From: an uncultured Marinococcus sp.
GTDB taxonomy: Bacteria > Bacillota > Bacilli > Bacillales > Marinococcaceae
Length of the DNA stretch: 64,000 nt
Assembly (NCBI RefSeq): GCF_947493875.1
Contig: NZ_CANLSU010000004.1
Span: 124,001-188,000, forward strand
Direction: 5' to 3'
Position 1 is the first letter of the stretch, and each line of letters opens with the position of its first letter. Shown one piece after another: positions 23,658 through 32,459 of the stretch. A program made the translations under genes and the position numbers. The notes beneath the pieces are model-generated. The model saw only the letters and a list, made by a program, of their open reading frames with translations. It had not been told where the DNA came from and searched no databases.

Positions 23658-25109
23658 TTACCAGCGGGCGGTGACCATTTTTTTGCGGGTGTAGAATTCC
23701 ACCCCGTCCTTGCCGTTCGCATGCAGATCGCCGTAGAAGGAATCCTTCCAGCCGGAAAACGGGAAGAACGCCATCGGGGCGGGCACGCCGACGTTGATGC
23801 CGAGCATCCCGGAGTCAATCGTTTCCCGGAATTCGCGGACGCTATGCCCGGAGCTCGTAAACAGGCAGGCGCCGTTCGCAAAGCGGGACTCGTTCGCCCA
23901 GGCAATGCCGGCGGTCAGGTCCGGCACCCGCACGATGGATAAGACCGGCGCGAAGATTTCGTCCTGCCAGATCGTCATTGTCTGCTGCACGTGGTCAAAG
24001 ATCGTCGGCCCGATAAAGTAGCCCTCTTTGGCGACCTCGTCCTGGCGGCCGTCGCGTACGAGCGTTGCGCCTTCCTCGACGCCTTTGTCAATGTAGGCCT
24101 TCGTTTTCTCGAGATGGCCCTCGCGGATGACCGGCCCGAGGAACACGTCCTTCTCGCGGCCGTTGCCGATGGTGACGTCGTCGGCATACGCCTGAATCTT
24201 TGCCACCAGCTCGTCGGCGACGCTGTCCTGCACCGCGACGACGGAAGCGGCCATGCACCGTTCCCCGGCGGAGCCGAAGGCGGCGTTTAAAATCTGCCAG
24301 GCCGCGTTATCAAGATCCGCATCCTCCATCACGAGGGTATGGTTTTTTGCCCCGGCGAGAGCCTGGACGCGCTTGCCGTGCGCCGTGCCGGTTGTATACA
24401 CGTACTCGGCCACCGGCTGGGAGCCGACAAAGGAAATTGCCGGCACGTCCTCGTGCTCCAGCAGTCCGTTGACCACGTCATGCGCGCCGTGCACCACGGA
24501 CAATACGCCCTTCGGAAGCCCGGCTTCCTCGAACAGCTCGGCCAGCCGGTTCGCGAGCATGGGGGTCCGCTCGGACGGCTTCATCACGAACGTGTTGCCG
24601 CAGGCAATCGCGAGCGGAAACATCCAGCACGGCACCATCATCGGGAAGTTGAACGGGGTGATCCCGCCGACCACGCCGATCGGGTAGCGGTACATCCCGG
24701 ACTCGATGTTGGTGGCAATGTCCGGCAGCTGGTCGCCCATCATGAGCGTCGGGGCCCCGGCGGCAAATTCCACGCACTCGATGCCGCGCTGCACTTCGCC
24801 TTTGGCCTCCTTCAGGTTTTTGCCGTTTTCAAGCGTAATGATCTCGGCGAGCTCGTCCCAGTGGCTGATGAGCAGCTGCTGGTAGGCAAACAGAATGCGG
24901 GCGCGCTGCGGAACGGGCTTTTTCGACCAGTCGCGGTACGCCGCTTTGGACGCCTTCACCGCCTCGTCCACTTCGTCCTTCGAGGAGAGCGGCACGTGCG
25001 CGATCACCTCACTGGTGGCCGGGTTGTATACCTTGTCGGTGGCGGACCGGGACGCCACCCATTCGCCGCCGATCAAATTTTTCAGGGTCGTTACTGCTTG
25101 TTCCTGCAT
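23658..25109 (-). CDS. iolA: Methylmalonate-semialdehyde dehydrogenase, acylating (IolA/MmsA)
   Basis: 483 residues. Aldehyde dehydrogenase fold with catalytic Cys in [13 protein letters not shown] and the NAD site in [20 protein letters not shown], characteristic of MmsA. It converts malonate semialdehyde from the last inositol step to acetyl-CoA and CO2. The block is much richer in G and C than its neighbours (39 of 60 bases in 24001-24060 and again in 24181-24240, against 22 of 60 in 25921-25980 in iolC), which also opens long false frames on the other strand. It has a terminator behind it and follows iolC after 85 bases. Confidence 0.95.
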   Translation of the reverse strand: MQEQAVTTLKNLIGGEWVASRSATDKVYNPATSEVIAHVPLSSKDEVDEAVKASKAAYRDWSKKPVPQRARILFAYQQLLISHWDELAEIITLENGKNLKEAKGEVQRGIECVEFAAGAPTLMMGDQLPDIATNIESGMYRYPIGVVGGITPFNFPMMVPCWMFPLAIACGNTFVMKPSERTPMLANRLAELFEEAGLPKGVLSVVHGAHDVVNGLLEHEDVPAISFVGSQPVAEYVYTTGTAHGKRVQALAGAKNHTLVMEDADLDNAAWQILNAAFGSAGERCMAASVVAVQDSVADELVAKIQAYADDVTIGNGREKDVFLGPVIREGHLEKTKAYIDKGVEEGATLVRDGRQDEVAKEGYFIGPTIFDHVQQTMTIWQDEIFAPVLSIVRVPDLTAGIAWANESRFANGACLFTSSGHSVREFRETIDSGMLGINVGVPAPMAFFPFSGWKDSFYGDLHANGKDGVEFYTRKKMVTARW

Positions 25110-25154
25110 ATCTTCATCGTCCTTTCTATATAAACGGATTGTAGAATTGCTTTT

Positions 25155-25166
25155 TGAAGTACTTCA
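25155..25166. promoter_or_regulatory. Palindrome in the iolC-iolA gap
   Basis: TGAAGTACTTCA, a perfect 12-base palindrome 46 bases upstream of iolA. It could be an operator for separate control of iolA; no known consensus is matched. Confidence 0.3.
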
Positions 25167-25194
25167 TATGATTATACCTGAGCACCTTGGCCTC

Positions 25195-26196
25195 TTAGGA
25201 CTTTATGGTACCTTTTCTCACACTTTCATCAATGAATTCCTGTACTTCTTTTGCATTCGGCATCGCTTCCGAGCAGCTGTGCCTGGAAATGACAATGGCA
25301 GCGGAGGCACCTCCGAAATCCATCGCCCGGTCAACTTCCCAGCCCTGCATCAGACCATAAACAAAGGAGGAGGCGTAGGCGTCTCCGGCCCCGAATGTTT
25401 TCAGCACTTCGGTTTCAAAGGTTTTCCCGGTGAAATAATCCCCGTCCTTCGTGTAGGCAAATGACCCTTCGGCTCCGTGTTTTATCAGCACAATTTCTGC
25501 CGAATGGTTAAACCATTTTGCGGCGGTCTTATCGTCGCTTCCGTCCATTTCAGACTCCATGTTTTCCATCATATTGAACTCGTCTCTTGTGCCAATAATC
25601 AGATGGCTTTTTTCAGCCAGCAGGTTGTAATACGTCGCCGTTTCTTCCTTTGATTTCCACGTCGCCGGACGAAAGTCAATATCAAACAGCACCTTCGTTC
25701 CGTGCTTGTGCGCGTATTCTGCCGCCAGAAAGACCGCTTCGCGGGAAGGGCTTGCGGCAAGCGCCGTACCGGAAAACATTACCGCGGATGTATTTTTAAT
25801 GTATTCCTCGGAAATTTCGAGCGGACTGATTTTCAGGTCCGCCACGTTGTCTCTGTACAGAAGTATACTGCAGTCCTCTGGACTGATAATTTCCGTGAAG
25901 GCAAGCCCGGTGACCGCGCCCGTGTCATCTGTTTTTACATTTTCTGTATTGATGTTGTTTTCTTCAAAGTAGCCCCGGATAAAATTACCCATCTGATCGT
26001 TTGCCACTTTGCCGATAAAGCCGGTACTGAGGCCGAGTCTCGATGCTCCGATCGTAATATTGGCCGGAGAGCCTCCTACATATTTCGTAAACGTCCGTGT
26101 TTCTTCCATAGGACGGTTGATTTCATTCGCGTTCATGTCAATCGTCAGCCGGCCCATGCCAGCCAGATCCCTTGAACGGTTTTTGGGAAATTCCAT
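25195..26196 (-). CDS. iolC: 5-dehydro-2-deoxygluconokinase (IolC)
   Basis: 333 residues of the PfkB kinase family. GMGRLTIDMNANEINRPM near the N-terminus and YVGGSPANITIGASRLG are hallmark IolC sequences; the catalytic motif is FGAGDAYASSFVYG. IolC phosphorylates 2-deoxy-5-ketogluconate made by IolB. It is the first minus-strand gene of the divergent iol promoter region and leads into iolA and iolD. The ribosome site is weak (AAGGGTGG ten bases upstream of the ATG). Confidence 0.94.
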   Translation of the reverse strand: MEFPKNRSRDLAGMGRLTIDMNANEINRPMEETRTFTKYVGGSPANITIGASRLGLSTGFIGKVANDQMGNFIRGYFEENNINTENVKTDDTGAVTGLAFTEIISPEDCSILLYRDNVADLKISPLEISEEYIKNTSAVMFSGTALAASPSREAVFLAAEYAHKHGTKVLFDIDFRPATWKSKEETATYYNLLAEKSHLIIGTRDEFNMMENMESEMDGSDDKTAAKWFNHSAEIVLIKHGAEGSFAYTKDGDYFTGKTFETEVLKTFGAGDAYASSFVYGLMQGWEVDRAMDFGGASAAIVISRHSCSEAMPNAKEVQEFIDESVRKGTIKS

Positions 26197-26235
26197 TAAA
26201 ACATAACCACCCTTCGTTATTTTAATCGATTTATG

Positions 26236-26248
26236 GTTAAGCGCTTTC
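26236..26248. promoter_or_regulatory. Inositol-region operator-like site B (iolC side)
   Basis: GTTAAGCGCTTTC, 40 bases upstream of iolC; identical in all 13 bases to site C at 26412-26424. A weaker relative, GAAAGCGCATTC in the other orientation, is at 26273-26284. Confidence 0.65.
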
Positions 26249-26375
26249 CTTTTCTATACGTTTGATTCTAAAGAAAGCGCATTCAGATGTAAAGTATTTT
26301 TTTGATTTTTCTTTAATTTCTATGTAAAAGTGTTAGACTAATGTATGTTTTCTGAAAAATTTTATTCTCCGATTG

Positions 26376-26390
26376 ATGTAAGCGATTCAT
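26376..26390. promoter_or_regulatory. cre-like CcpA site in the divergent iol promoter region
   Basis: ATGTAAGCGATTCAT matches the cre consensus at 14 of 15 positions and resembles the site at 21543-21557. Confidence 0.5.
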
Positions 26391-26411
26391 TAATGTATAA
26401 TTCACATTAAA

Positions 26412-26424
26412 GTTAAGCGCTTTC
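26412..26424. promoter_or_regulatory. Inositol-region operator-like site C (iolG side)
   Basis: GTTAAGCGCTTTC, 31 bases before the iolG start, the same 13 bases as site B. Two copies flanking a divergent promoter region allow looping by a tetrameric LacI-family protein. Confidence 0.65.
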
Positions 26425-26454
26425 TTCAAAATACATTTTATGGAGGCTCCGTCT

Positions 26455-27480
26455 ATGGTTAATATAGGTGTTATCGGTGCCGGACGCATCGGCCGGCTGC
26501 ATATAGAAAACCTTCATCGTCTTCCTGCCGCTGTTCTCCGGGCGGTCGCAGATATAAACGCCTCTGCTCTTGAAACGGTTGAGCAGGCCTTTTCTCCGGA
26601 GTACGTAACATCCAGCGCCGAAGATATTCTTCATGATCCTGAAATTGATGCCGTTTTTATCTGCGCTGCCACCTCAGAGCATATCTCTCTCATTGATACG
26701 GCCATTCAAAATAAGAAACATATTTTTTGTGAAAAGCCAATCAGCTTTGATATTGAAGAATCTCGCCGGGTCGTTAAGGCGGCCAAGGAAGCAGGCCTTG
26801 TTTTTCAGCTCGGCTTCAACCGCCGCTTTGATCCTTCCTTCCAGCAGGTGCGGAAAATGCGTGTAAACGGCCAGATCGGCGCCCCTGAGATGCTGCAGAT
26901 CATTTCACGCGACCCTTCCCCGCCTCCAATGGAATACGTGGCGAATTCCGGCGGACTGTTCGTGGATATGACTATTCACGACTTTGATATGGCCCGATAT
27001 ATTATGGGAGAAAATATCGCAGCGATTTCTGTGCACGGCGGCGCGCTGACCGATAAGCGGTTCAATGATTACGGTGACATTGATACGGCCATTATCTCTT
27101 TAACGTTTGAAAGCGGGGCCGTCGGTGTGATTGAAAACAGCCGGCGGGCAGTGTACGGCTATGATCAGCGTCTCGAGCTTTTTGGCTCCAACGGGGCAGC
27201 CACGGTACCAAACCAGCCAATTCATCAGGTGGAGTGGTGGCAGGAGGACTTTATTAAATCGGAAAAGCCGGTGCACTTCTTCCTGGAGCGCTATCAGACG
27301 GCATTCGAGCGCGAGATTGCGATGTTCACTGAATCCGTACAGTCCGGTACTCCGGCTGTCTGCACCGGCGATGACGGCATTGCCGCCCAGACGGCTGCCC
27401 TGGCTGCAGCAAAAGCCTGGAAAGAAAAGAAAACCGTGTATATTGCCGATGTAGAATCCGAAACAATTGAAATCTCTTAG
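26455..27480 (+). CDS. iolG: myo-inositol 2-dehydrogenase (IolG)
   Basis: 341 residues. Rossmann motif GVIGAGRIGRLHI, catalytic Lys in FCEKPISFD, and NSGGLFVDMTIHDFDMARYIMG with the ring-binding Asp/His, followed by RRAVYGYDQRLE, all as in bacterial inositol 2-dehydrogenases. It oxidises myo-inositol to 2-inosose with NAD. ATG 26455 has GGAGG eight bases upstream; an ATG at 26440 would overlap that site. It faces iolC across the shared promoter region and is followed by iolB after 15 bases. Confidence 0.9.
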   Translation: MVNIGVIGAGRIGRLHIENLHRLPAAVLRAVADINASALETVEQAFSPEYVTSSAEDILHDPEIDAVFICAATSEHISLIDTAIQNKKHIFCEKPISFDIEESRRVVKAAKEAGLVFQLGFNRRFDPSFQQVRKMRVNGQIGAPEMLQIISRDPSPPPMEYVANSGGLFVDMTIHDFDMARYIMGENIAAISVHGGALTDKRFNDYGDIDTAIISLTFESGAVGVIENSRRAVYGYDQRLELFGSNGAATVPNQPIHQVEWWQEDFIKSEKPVHFFLERYQTAFEREIAMFTESVQSGTPAVCTGDDGIAAQTAALAAAKAWKEKKTVYIADVESETIEIS

Positions 27481-27495
27481 AAAGGGTGTTTATGT

Positions 27496-28293
27496 GTGCC
27501 AAACTTAGTCGTAAAACCAGATACCACCGCCCAAAAAATCCATGATGTTACCCCGGAAAGCGCCGGCTGGAAATATGTCGGCTTTCAGGTGTACCGTGTG
27601 CAGGAGGGCGAAAGCATTCAGGCAGAGACCGGCGATAACGAAGCATGCCTCGTCCTGTTAAGCGGCAAAGCAGACATCCAGACCAGCAATGACTCCTTTG
27701 AAAACCTCGGCAGGCGGATGAGTGTTTTCGAAAAAATACCGCCGTATTCGGTATACGTTCCGGCTAGGGACCGCTTTGAGGTAAAGGCGACTACAGATAT
27801 TGAACTCGCCGTCTGTAAGGCTCCTGCAACCGGTAAGTATAACGCCCGCCTGATCGGTCCGGATGATGTAGGCACAGAAGACCGCGGCTCGGGCTCCATG
27901 TCCCGGAGAGTGCATAATATCCTCCCGGACTCCGAGGAAGCCGAGAGCGTACTGGTAGTGGAGGTATACACACCGGAAGGAAACTGGTCGAGCTATCCGC
28001 CGCACAAGCACGATACCGAAAACCTTCCGCACGAGTCCTATCTTGAAGAGACGTATTTTCATAAGGTGGATCCGGAAGAAGGCGGGTTTCTGATTCACCG
28101 CGTTTACGACGATCCAAGAGATCTTGATGAAACGATGGTAGTAAACAGCAACGATGTCGTGATGGTACCTAAAGGCTACCACCCGGTGGCGGCTCCTGCA
28201 GGCTACCAGGCTTATTATTTGAATGTGATGGCCGGACCGGTGCGCAAATGGAAGTTCCATAATGACCCGGATCACGAGTGGCTGCTGAAATAA
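27496..28293 (+). CDS. iolB: 5-deoxy-glucuronate isomerase (IolB)
   Basis: 265 residues, cupin fold. The metal site shows in YPPHKHDTENLPHESYLEETYFH, where the His and Glu residues lie as in IolB. It turns 5-deoxyglucuronate into 2-deoxy-5-ketogluconate, the IolC substrate. The start is GTG at 27496 after AAAGGGTG; an ATG four bases earlier is out of frame. A perfect terminator follows, so iolG-iolB is a two-gene unit. No gene for the aldolase IolJ or an inositol transporter is seen in the window. Confidence 0.92.
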   Translation: MPNLVVKPDTTAQKIHDVTPESAGWKYVGFQVYRVQEGESIQAETGDNEACLVLLSGKADIQTSNDSFENLGRRMSVFEKIPPYSVYVPARDRFEVKATTDIELAVCKAPATGKYNARLIGPDDVGTEDRGSGSMSRRVHNILPDSEEAESVLVVEVYTPEGNWSSYPPHKHDTENLPHESYLEETYFHKVDPEEGGFLIHRVYDDPRDLDETMVVNSNDVVMVPKGYHPVAAPAGYQAYYLNVMAGPVRKWKFHNDPDHEWLLK

Positions 28294-28309
28294 GCTTTTC
28301 CGCTGCCAG

Positions 28310-28346
28310 GCCTCCAAATGAATATTCATTTGGAGGCTTATTTTTG
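28310..28346 (+). terminator. Terminator after iolB
   Basis: GCCTCCAAATGAA and TTCATTTGGAGGC pair across a TA centre (28310-28337), followed by TTATTTTTG. Confidence 0.9.
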
Positions 28347-28400
28347 TGCAAATACGGATATATACAATACAAAGATTGTTTCAAGGAAAGGAGTGTTCAT

Positions 28401-28553
28401 ATGGCTTTTCAAAAGCTCGCACGTACGATTTTAAAAGCAAACCGTGTTTCCGGTGATGTAAAGGCAGCCAAAAACGGCTCACTGGGAAAGCGCCTCGCAC
28501 GCCGGTCCGCCAACCGTACAGCACGTAAATTCATCAACCGCCTTCTGCGCTGA
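28401..28553 (+). CDS. Small highly basic protein of unknown function (50 residues)
   Basis: A strong ribosome site AAGGAAAGGAG at 28385-28395 precedes ATG 28401. The protein starts MAFQKLARTILKANRVSGD and holds twelve or more Arg/Lys residues in its last 30 positions (KRLARRSANRTARKFINRLLR in part), with no acidic residue after position 19. It could bind nucleic acid or ribosomes, or act on membranes as an amphipathic helix. It sits between two terminators, so it is a transcript of its own. I do not recognise the family. Confidence 0.7.
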   Translation: MAFQKLARTILKANRVSGDVKAAKNGSLGKRLARRSANRTARKFINRLLR

Positions 28554-28554
28554 A

Positions 28555-28591
28555 AAAGTGGCTGCCGGATCATTATTCCTGCAGCCACTTT
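28555..28591. terminator. Bidirectional terminator between the basic protein gene and allB
   Basis: AAAGTGGCTGC (28555-28565) and GCAGCCACTTT (28581-28591) form an 11-base stem with a 15-base loop; the allB stop codon lies inside the loop. Confidence 0.85.
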
Positions 28592-29907
28592 CCTTTTCTG
28601 TTTGTAAATGTATCAGTTTTTCCGTTATAAATTTCTATGCCCCGCTGCCAGACTGAATGGATACGGTGCGGAAAACGATGCCCTTCAAACAGACTGTGCT
28701 TATGACGCATATGCATTGTGTCGCGTGTCACTGCCGTTTCTTCATGAAGATCGACCAGCACAAGGTCTGCATCCTTGCCTTCTTCGAGGCACCCTTTCTG
28801 ATGAAGGTCAAAACGCTCCGCCGGCATCTCCGCGGTCCACGCTGCTGCCTGCTCCCACGGCAGGTTGTGCTCCGCCGTGAGCTCGAGCACGCTTAACAGC
28901 GTGTATGGGCCGCTCGAAATACCTCCCCACGCCTGCCACAGCCCGCCTTCTTTCAGCTCCTCCGGACACGGTGAATGATCGGAGGTCACCATATCGATGT
29001 CGCCCTGCTTCCATCTCGACACAAGCTCCTGCTGTACCGGGGCCTCCCGTAACGGAGGCGCGCATTTTGCTTCGGCGCCGCGCGTTCGCAGTGCTTCGTG
29101 GTCAAACATTAAATAATGGGCACAGGTTTCGAGCGTAACGTCCTGCCCGGCTGCTTTTGCGCGCTGAATCACCTCTACTGCCTCGGCAGAGCTGATATGT
29201 ACAAAATGCAGGGGACAGCCTGTCTGCTTTGCAAAAACGAGGGCGCGCTGCACCGCTTCAAGCTCTGCTTCCACCGGCCTGGAGGCTAAATAATCATCCG
29301 CTTGCGTACGCCCCTCTTCCTCAAGCTGCCGGCTGAGCGTACTCACTACCGGCGCGCTTTCTGCATGAAGACCGAGCAATCCTCCGTGTTCAGCAATTAC
29401 CTGCATGCCCCGGAACAGCGTTTCATCATCCGCCCGTTCAAACTCTGGATTCCCACTCGGCGACATGAAGGCTTTGAATACGCGTATGCCCCGGGCCGCC
29501 ATGGCCGGAATATGTTCTATTCCTCCGGGCACGAGTCCGCCCCAAAGCCCAAAGTCCAGGACGGATTTCTGCCGGCCGAGCGCCGCTTTTTCTTCTGCGT
29601 TTTCAGTGGTGATCGTAGAAGGAATACCGTTTAACGGCATATCCATATAAGTAGTGATGCCGCCTGCTGCAAGCATCCGGGCCCCTGTTTCAAATCCTTC
29701 CCAGTCCCGGCCGGGCTCGCTGAAATGAACGTGAACGTCTACCGCTCCCGGCATGACGAGCATTCCATCAGCGTCTACTACGCTTTTTGCTTTGGTTTCA
29801 TCAGATACGCCAAGGGCTGCTATTTTTCCGTCCGTGACTGCCACCGTGGTTGTTTCTGTGCCGCCGGGGCGGACGACGGCTCCGTTTTTAATCAGCAGAT
29901 CATACAT
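28573..29907 (-). CDS. allB: Allantoinase (AllB/PucH)
   Basis: 444 residues, cyclic amidohydrolase. Metal-binding motif VDVHVHFSEPGR near residue 57, the bridging Lys in FKAFMS, HAES and FVHISS His residues, and the Asp of TSDHSPCP. It opens the allantoin ring to allantoate. It is the last gene of the purine-degradation set on the minus strand and is 15 bases behind pucG. AGGAGG precedes the ATG at a somewhat long spacing. Confidence 0.93.
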   Translation of the reverse strand: MYDLLIKNGAVVRPGGTETTTVAVTDGKIAALGVSDETKAKSVVDADGMLVMPGAVDVHVHFSEPGRDWEGFETGARMLAAGGITTYMDMPLNGIPSTITTENAEEKAALGRQKSVLDFGLWGGLVPGGIEHIPAMAARGIRVFKAFMSPSGNPEFERADDETLFRGMQVIAEHGGLLGLHAESAPVVSTLSRQLEEEGRTQADDYLASRPVEAELEAVQRALVFAKQTGCPLHFVHISSAEAVEVIQRAKAAGQDVTLETCAHYLMFDHEALRTRGAEAKCAPPLREAPVQQELVSRWKQGDIDMVTSDHSPCPEELKEGGLWQAWGGISSGPYTLLSVLELTAEHNLPWEQAAAWTAEMPAERFDLHQKGCLEEGKDADLVLVDLHEETAVTRDTMHMRHKHSLFEGHRFPHRIHSVWQRGIEIYNGKTDTFTNRKGKWLQE

Positions 29908-29922
29908 TCTTTATGTGTCCTC

Positions 29923-31176
29923 CTATACTTCAGCCGCTGCTTTTGTATCTTCTTCCTGCATGTAAAAGGACAGCGCTGCCTGCTGGGAAGTGCCTGGATT
30001 CACCGGGGCTCCGGCGTATAAAAGCACTGATTCGAGCGCTCCGAGCACGGCCAGCACGTTTTCCTTCCGGCAGCTGTAGCCCATGGAGCCGATGCGCCAG
30101 ATTTTCCCGTGCAGTGGCCCGAAGGACGAGGCAATTTCAATGCCAAACTGCCCGAGCAGCATTTTGCGGACTTCATCTGCGTCAATGCCTTCCGGCACGT
30201 TGATGCAGGTGACGACTGGAAGCTTCGTTTCGCCTTCTACAAACAAGGACAGACCCATTGCCTGTAAACCGGCCATCAGTGCTTCCTCGTGGTAGCGGTG
30301 CCGGGCGAAACGGGCTTCAAGCCCTTCGTTGACGATCAGTCTCGCGCCTTCATGAAGCGCATAAACCATCGATGTCGCTTCGGTGTGGTGGTTCAAACGA
30401 CGCGGGCCCCAGTAGTCCTGCAGCTGGCTGAGGTCGAAGTAATTACTCCGGATCATCGGTGCCTCCGGCTGTTTGTCTGCCTCTGTCGCAATCCCCCGCT
30501 CCACTTTTTTACGTGCCTGAAAGCGGCGCTCGAGACGGTCATTGTACGTCAGTGGAGCCATGCCGGACGGAACGCTGAAGCATTTCTGTGTCCCACCGAT
30601 AACCGCATCGAGACACCATTCGTCTGTTTTGACCGGCACTCCGCCGATCGTTGCCACCGCATCCACTACAATGTAGATTCCGCGCGTCCGGCAGGCATGC
30701 CCGATTTCTTTAAGCGGCTGAATGCAGCCAGTCGACGTTTCCCCATGTACCATCGCAACGATATCCGGCTGCACACGATCCATTTCCTCTATGACCTCTT
30801 GCGGGGAAAAGACAGTGCCCCATTCCTTTTCAAGCGTGTGGATCTCTGCGCCGTACCGTTCAGCGATCTCGGTCAATAAATACCCGAACCGCCCGTAAAT
30901 AGGCACGAGCACCCGGTCCCCCGGGCGAATCGCACTCGCAAGCACTGCTTCAATACCTGAACGGGAGGTTCCGTCCACTGGAAAGGCCCATTCATTTTCA
31001 GTTTGAAAGATGCGGCGCAACAGCTCCATCGTTTCATTCATAATACTCGTAAAGGCCGGATCAAACTGGCCGACCACCGGGGTACTCATGGCACGGAGCA
31101 CCCGGGGGTCCGCCTCCACCGGTCCCGGGGTCATGATCGTGCGGAGCGGCGGCTGGATTTCCTGGTGATAGCCCAT
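29923..31176 (-). CDS. pucG: (S)-ureidoglycine-glyoxylate aminotransferase (PucG)
   Basis: 417 residues, PLP fold type I of the alanine-glyoxylate aminotransferase class. The PLP Lys lies in IGGTQKCFSVPSGMAPL and MVHGETSTGCIQP binds the phosphate/substrate. In the B. subtilis purine pathway PucG moves the amino group of ureidoglycine onto glyoxylate to give glycine. Its place between allantoate amidohydrolase, which releases ureidoglycine, and allantoinase supports this over a serine or alanine aminotransferase role. AAAGGAGAG precedes the ATG. Confidence 0.88.
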   Translation of the reverse strand: MGYHQEIQPPLRTIMTPGPVEADPRVLRAMSTPVVGQFDPAFTSIMNETMELLRRIFQTENEWAFPVDGTSRSGIEAVLASAIRPGDRVLVPIYGRFGYLLTEIAERYGAEIHTLEKEWGTVFSPQEVIEEMDRVQPDIVAMVHGETSTGCIQPLKEIGHACRTRGIYIVVDAVATIGGVPVKTDEWCLDAVIGGTQKCFSVPSGMAPLTYNDRLERRFQARKKVERGIATEADKQPEAPMIRSNYFDLSQLQDYWGPRRLNHHTEATSMVYALHEGARLIVNEGLEARFARHRYHEEALMAGLQAMGLSLFVEGETKLPVVTCINVPEGIDADEVRKMLLGQFGIEIASSFGPLHGKIWRIGSMGYSCRKENVLAVLGALESVLLYAGAPVNPGTSQQAALSFYMQEEDTKAAAEV

Positions 31177-31190
31177 ATTTACTCTCCTTT

Positions 31191-32432
31191 CTAATACGCT
31201 AAACGAAGCAGTGTTTCTTCAAGCACCTTTACTCCCTGCTCCAAATCACTGGATTTGGTATATTCCTTCGGCGAGTGGCTCACGCCGGCCTCGCTTGGCA
31301 CAAACAACAGTGCAGTCGGATAATAGCTGCCCATGACCTGCGCGTCATGCCCGGCTCCGCTGATCATCAGCTGGGAGGGAATATGCAGGCTTTCAGCAGC
31401 TTTGTACATCGTTTCATATACCTCCTTGCTCATCGGCACCGGCTCCACCTCCATCCAGCAATTCGAAGAAATGTTCATGCCGTGCTTTTCAGCCTGCACG
31501 GTGTACAAATTTTCAAGCTCCTGCTCAATTTCTTCGAGCAGCGCCTTGCTGTGGTGACGGACATCCAGGCTGAAAACGACTTTAGAAGCGATGACGTTCG
31601 GTACATTTGGCGTAATTTCCATTTTGCCTACCGTGGCTACCATGCTTTCATCCTTGCTTCTGGCCATGGAGGTGATATTTGTAATCAGTTCACTGGCTAA
31701 CACCACCGCATCCTTACGTTCCGGCATTGGCGTGGTTCCGGCATGGTTGCTTTCTCCTTCCACGGTAATATGATACCTGCGCTGCCCGACAATATCTGAT
31801 ACTACTCCGACAGAAGCATTCGACTTTTTCAGCGTCCCTCCCTGTTCCACATGAAGCTCAATGAAGGAGTCTATATCTTCACGCTTGAGCGGAAGCGAGG
31901 CAGGAGCTTCAAATTCACATGCACGCATTGCCTGACCGATGGAAATGCCGTCTGTATCCTTCAGGGCGTCCGTTTCGCCCTCTGACAGCCTTCCGGTAAT
32001 ATGACCCGACCCCCAGAACGTGACGGGAAAACGACTTCCTTCCTCCTCACAGAATGATACGATTTCAATGCTCTGCTTTGGCCGACCGTAAGCCTGCTTC
32101 AGCCTTTCTACGGCGAGCATGGCTGCAGCTACTCCGTATGCGCCGTCATACCTGCCGCCGTTTACGACAGAATCAATGTGGGAACCGGCCATGACGACCT
32201 TGTCCGTTTTTTCTGTCCCTTCCAAGCGTCCAAATACATTTCCAACAGCATCATAGCGGGATTCAAGGCCCATTGCCTCCATTTTTGCCTTTACTGCTTC
32301 CTGTGCCTGCTGCCACGATTCATCATATAAAAGCCTTGTTACACCGCCGTCCTCTGTTTTTCCAAAGCCGGCAAGCCACTCCATCAGCTGGTCGATTTGA
32401 TCCTGAATTATGTTTGAAGAATGAACAGCCAT
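31191..32432 (-). CDS. allC: Allantoate amidohydrolase (AllC/PucF)
   Basis: 413 residues, M20 metallopeptidase-like amidase. Metal ligands appear in AGSHIDSVVNGGRYDGAYG and FCEEEGSRFP; FIELHVEQGGTL and ISGAGHDAQVM supply further His residues. The lid domain in the middle mediates dimerisation. It cleaves allantoate to ureidoglycine, ammonia and CO2. A beta-ureidopropionase or N-carbamoyl amino acid hydrolase is related, but the puc neighbours decide. The gene sits 27 bases behind pucM. Confidence 0.9.
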   Translation of the reverse strand: MAVHSSNIIQDQIDQLMEWLAGFGKTEDGGVTRLLYDESWQQAQEAVKAKMEAMGLESRYDAVGNVFGRLEGTEKTDKVVMAGSHIDSVVNGGRYDGAYGVAAAMLAVERLKQAYGRPKQSIEIVSFCEEEGSRFPVTFWGSGHITGRLSEGETDALKDTDGISIGQAMRACEFEAPASLPLKREDIDSFIELHVEQGGTLKKSNASVGVVSDIVGQRRYHITVEGESNHAGTTPMPERKDAVVLASELITNITSMARSKDESMVATVGKMEITPNVPNVIASKVVFSLDVRHHSKALLEEIEQELENLYTVQAEKHGMNISSNCWMEVEPVPMSKEVYETMYKAAESLHIPSQLMISGAGHDAQVMGSYYPTALLFVPSEAGVSHSPKEYTKSSDLEQGVKVLEETLLRLAY

Positions 32433-32459
32433 ACGTTTCCTCCTTTGCCTGGCTTTTAA

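Noticed and set aside
24339-25133. 264-codon open frame on the plus strand across iolA
   Set aside because: Opposite strand of a well-supported MmsA gene; the long frame follows from the high GC of that gene.
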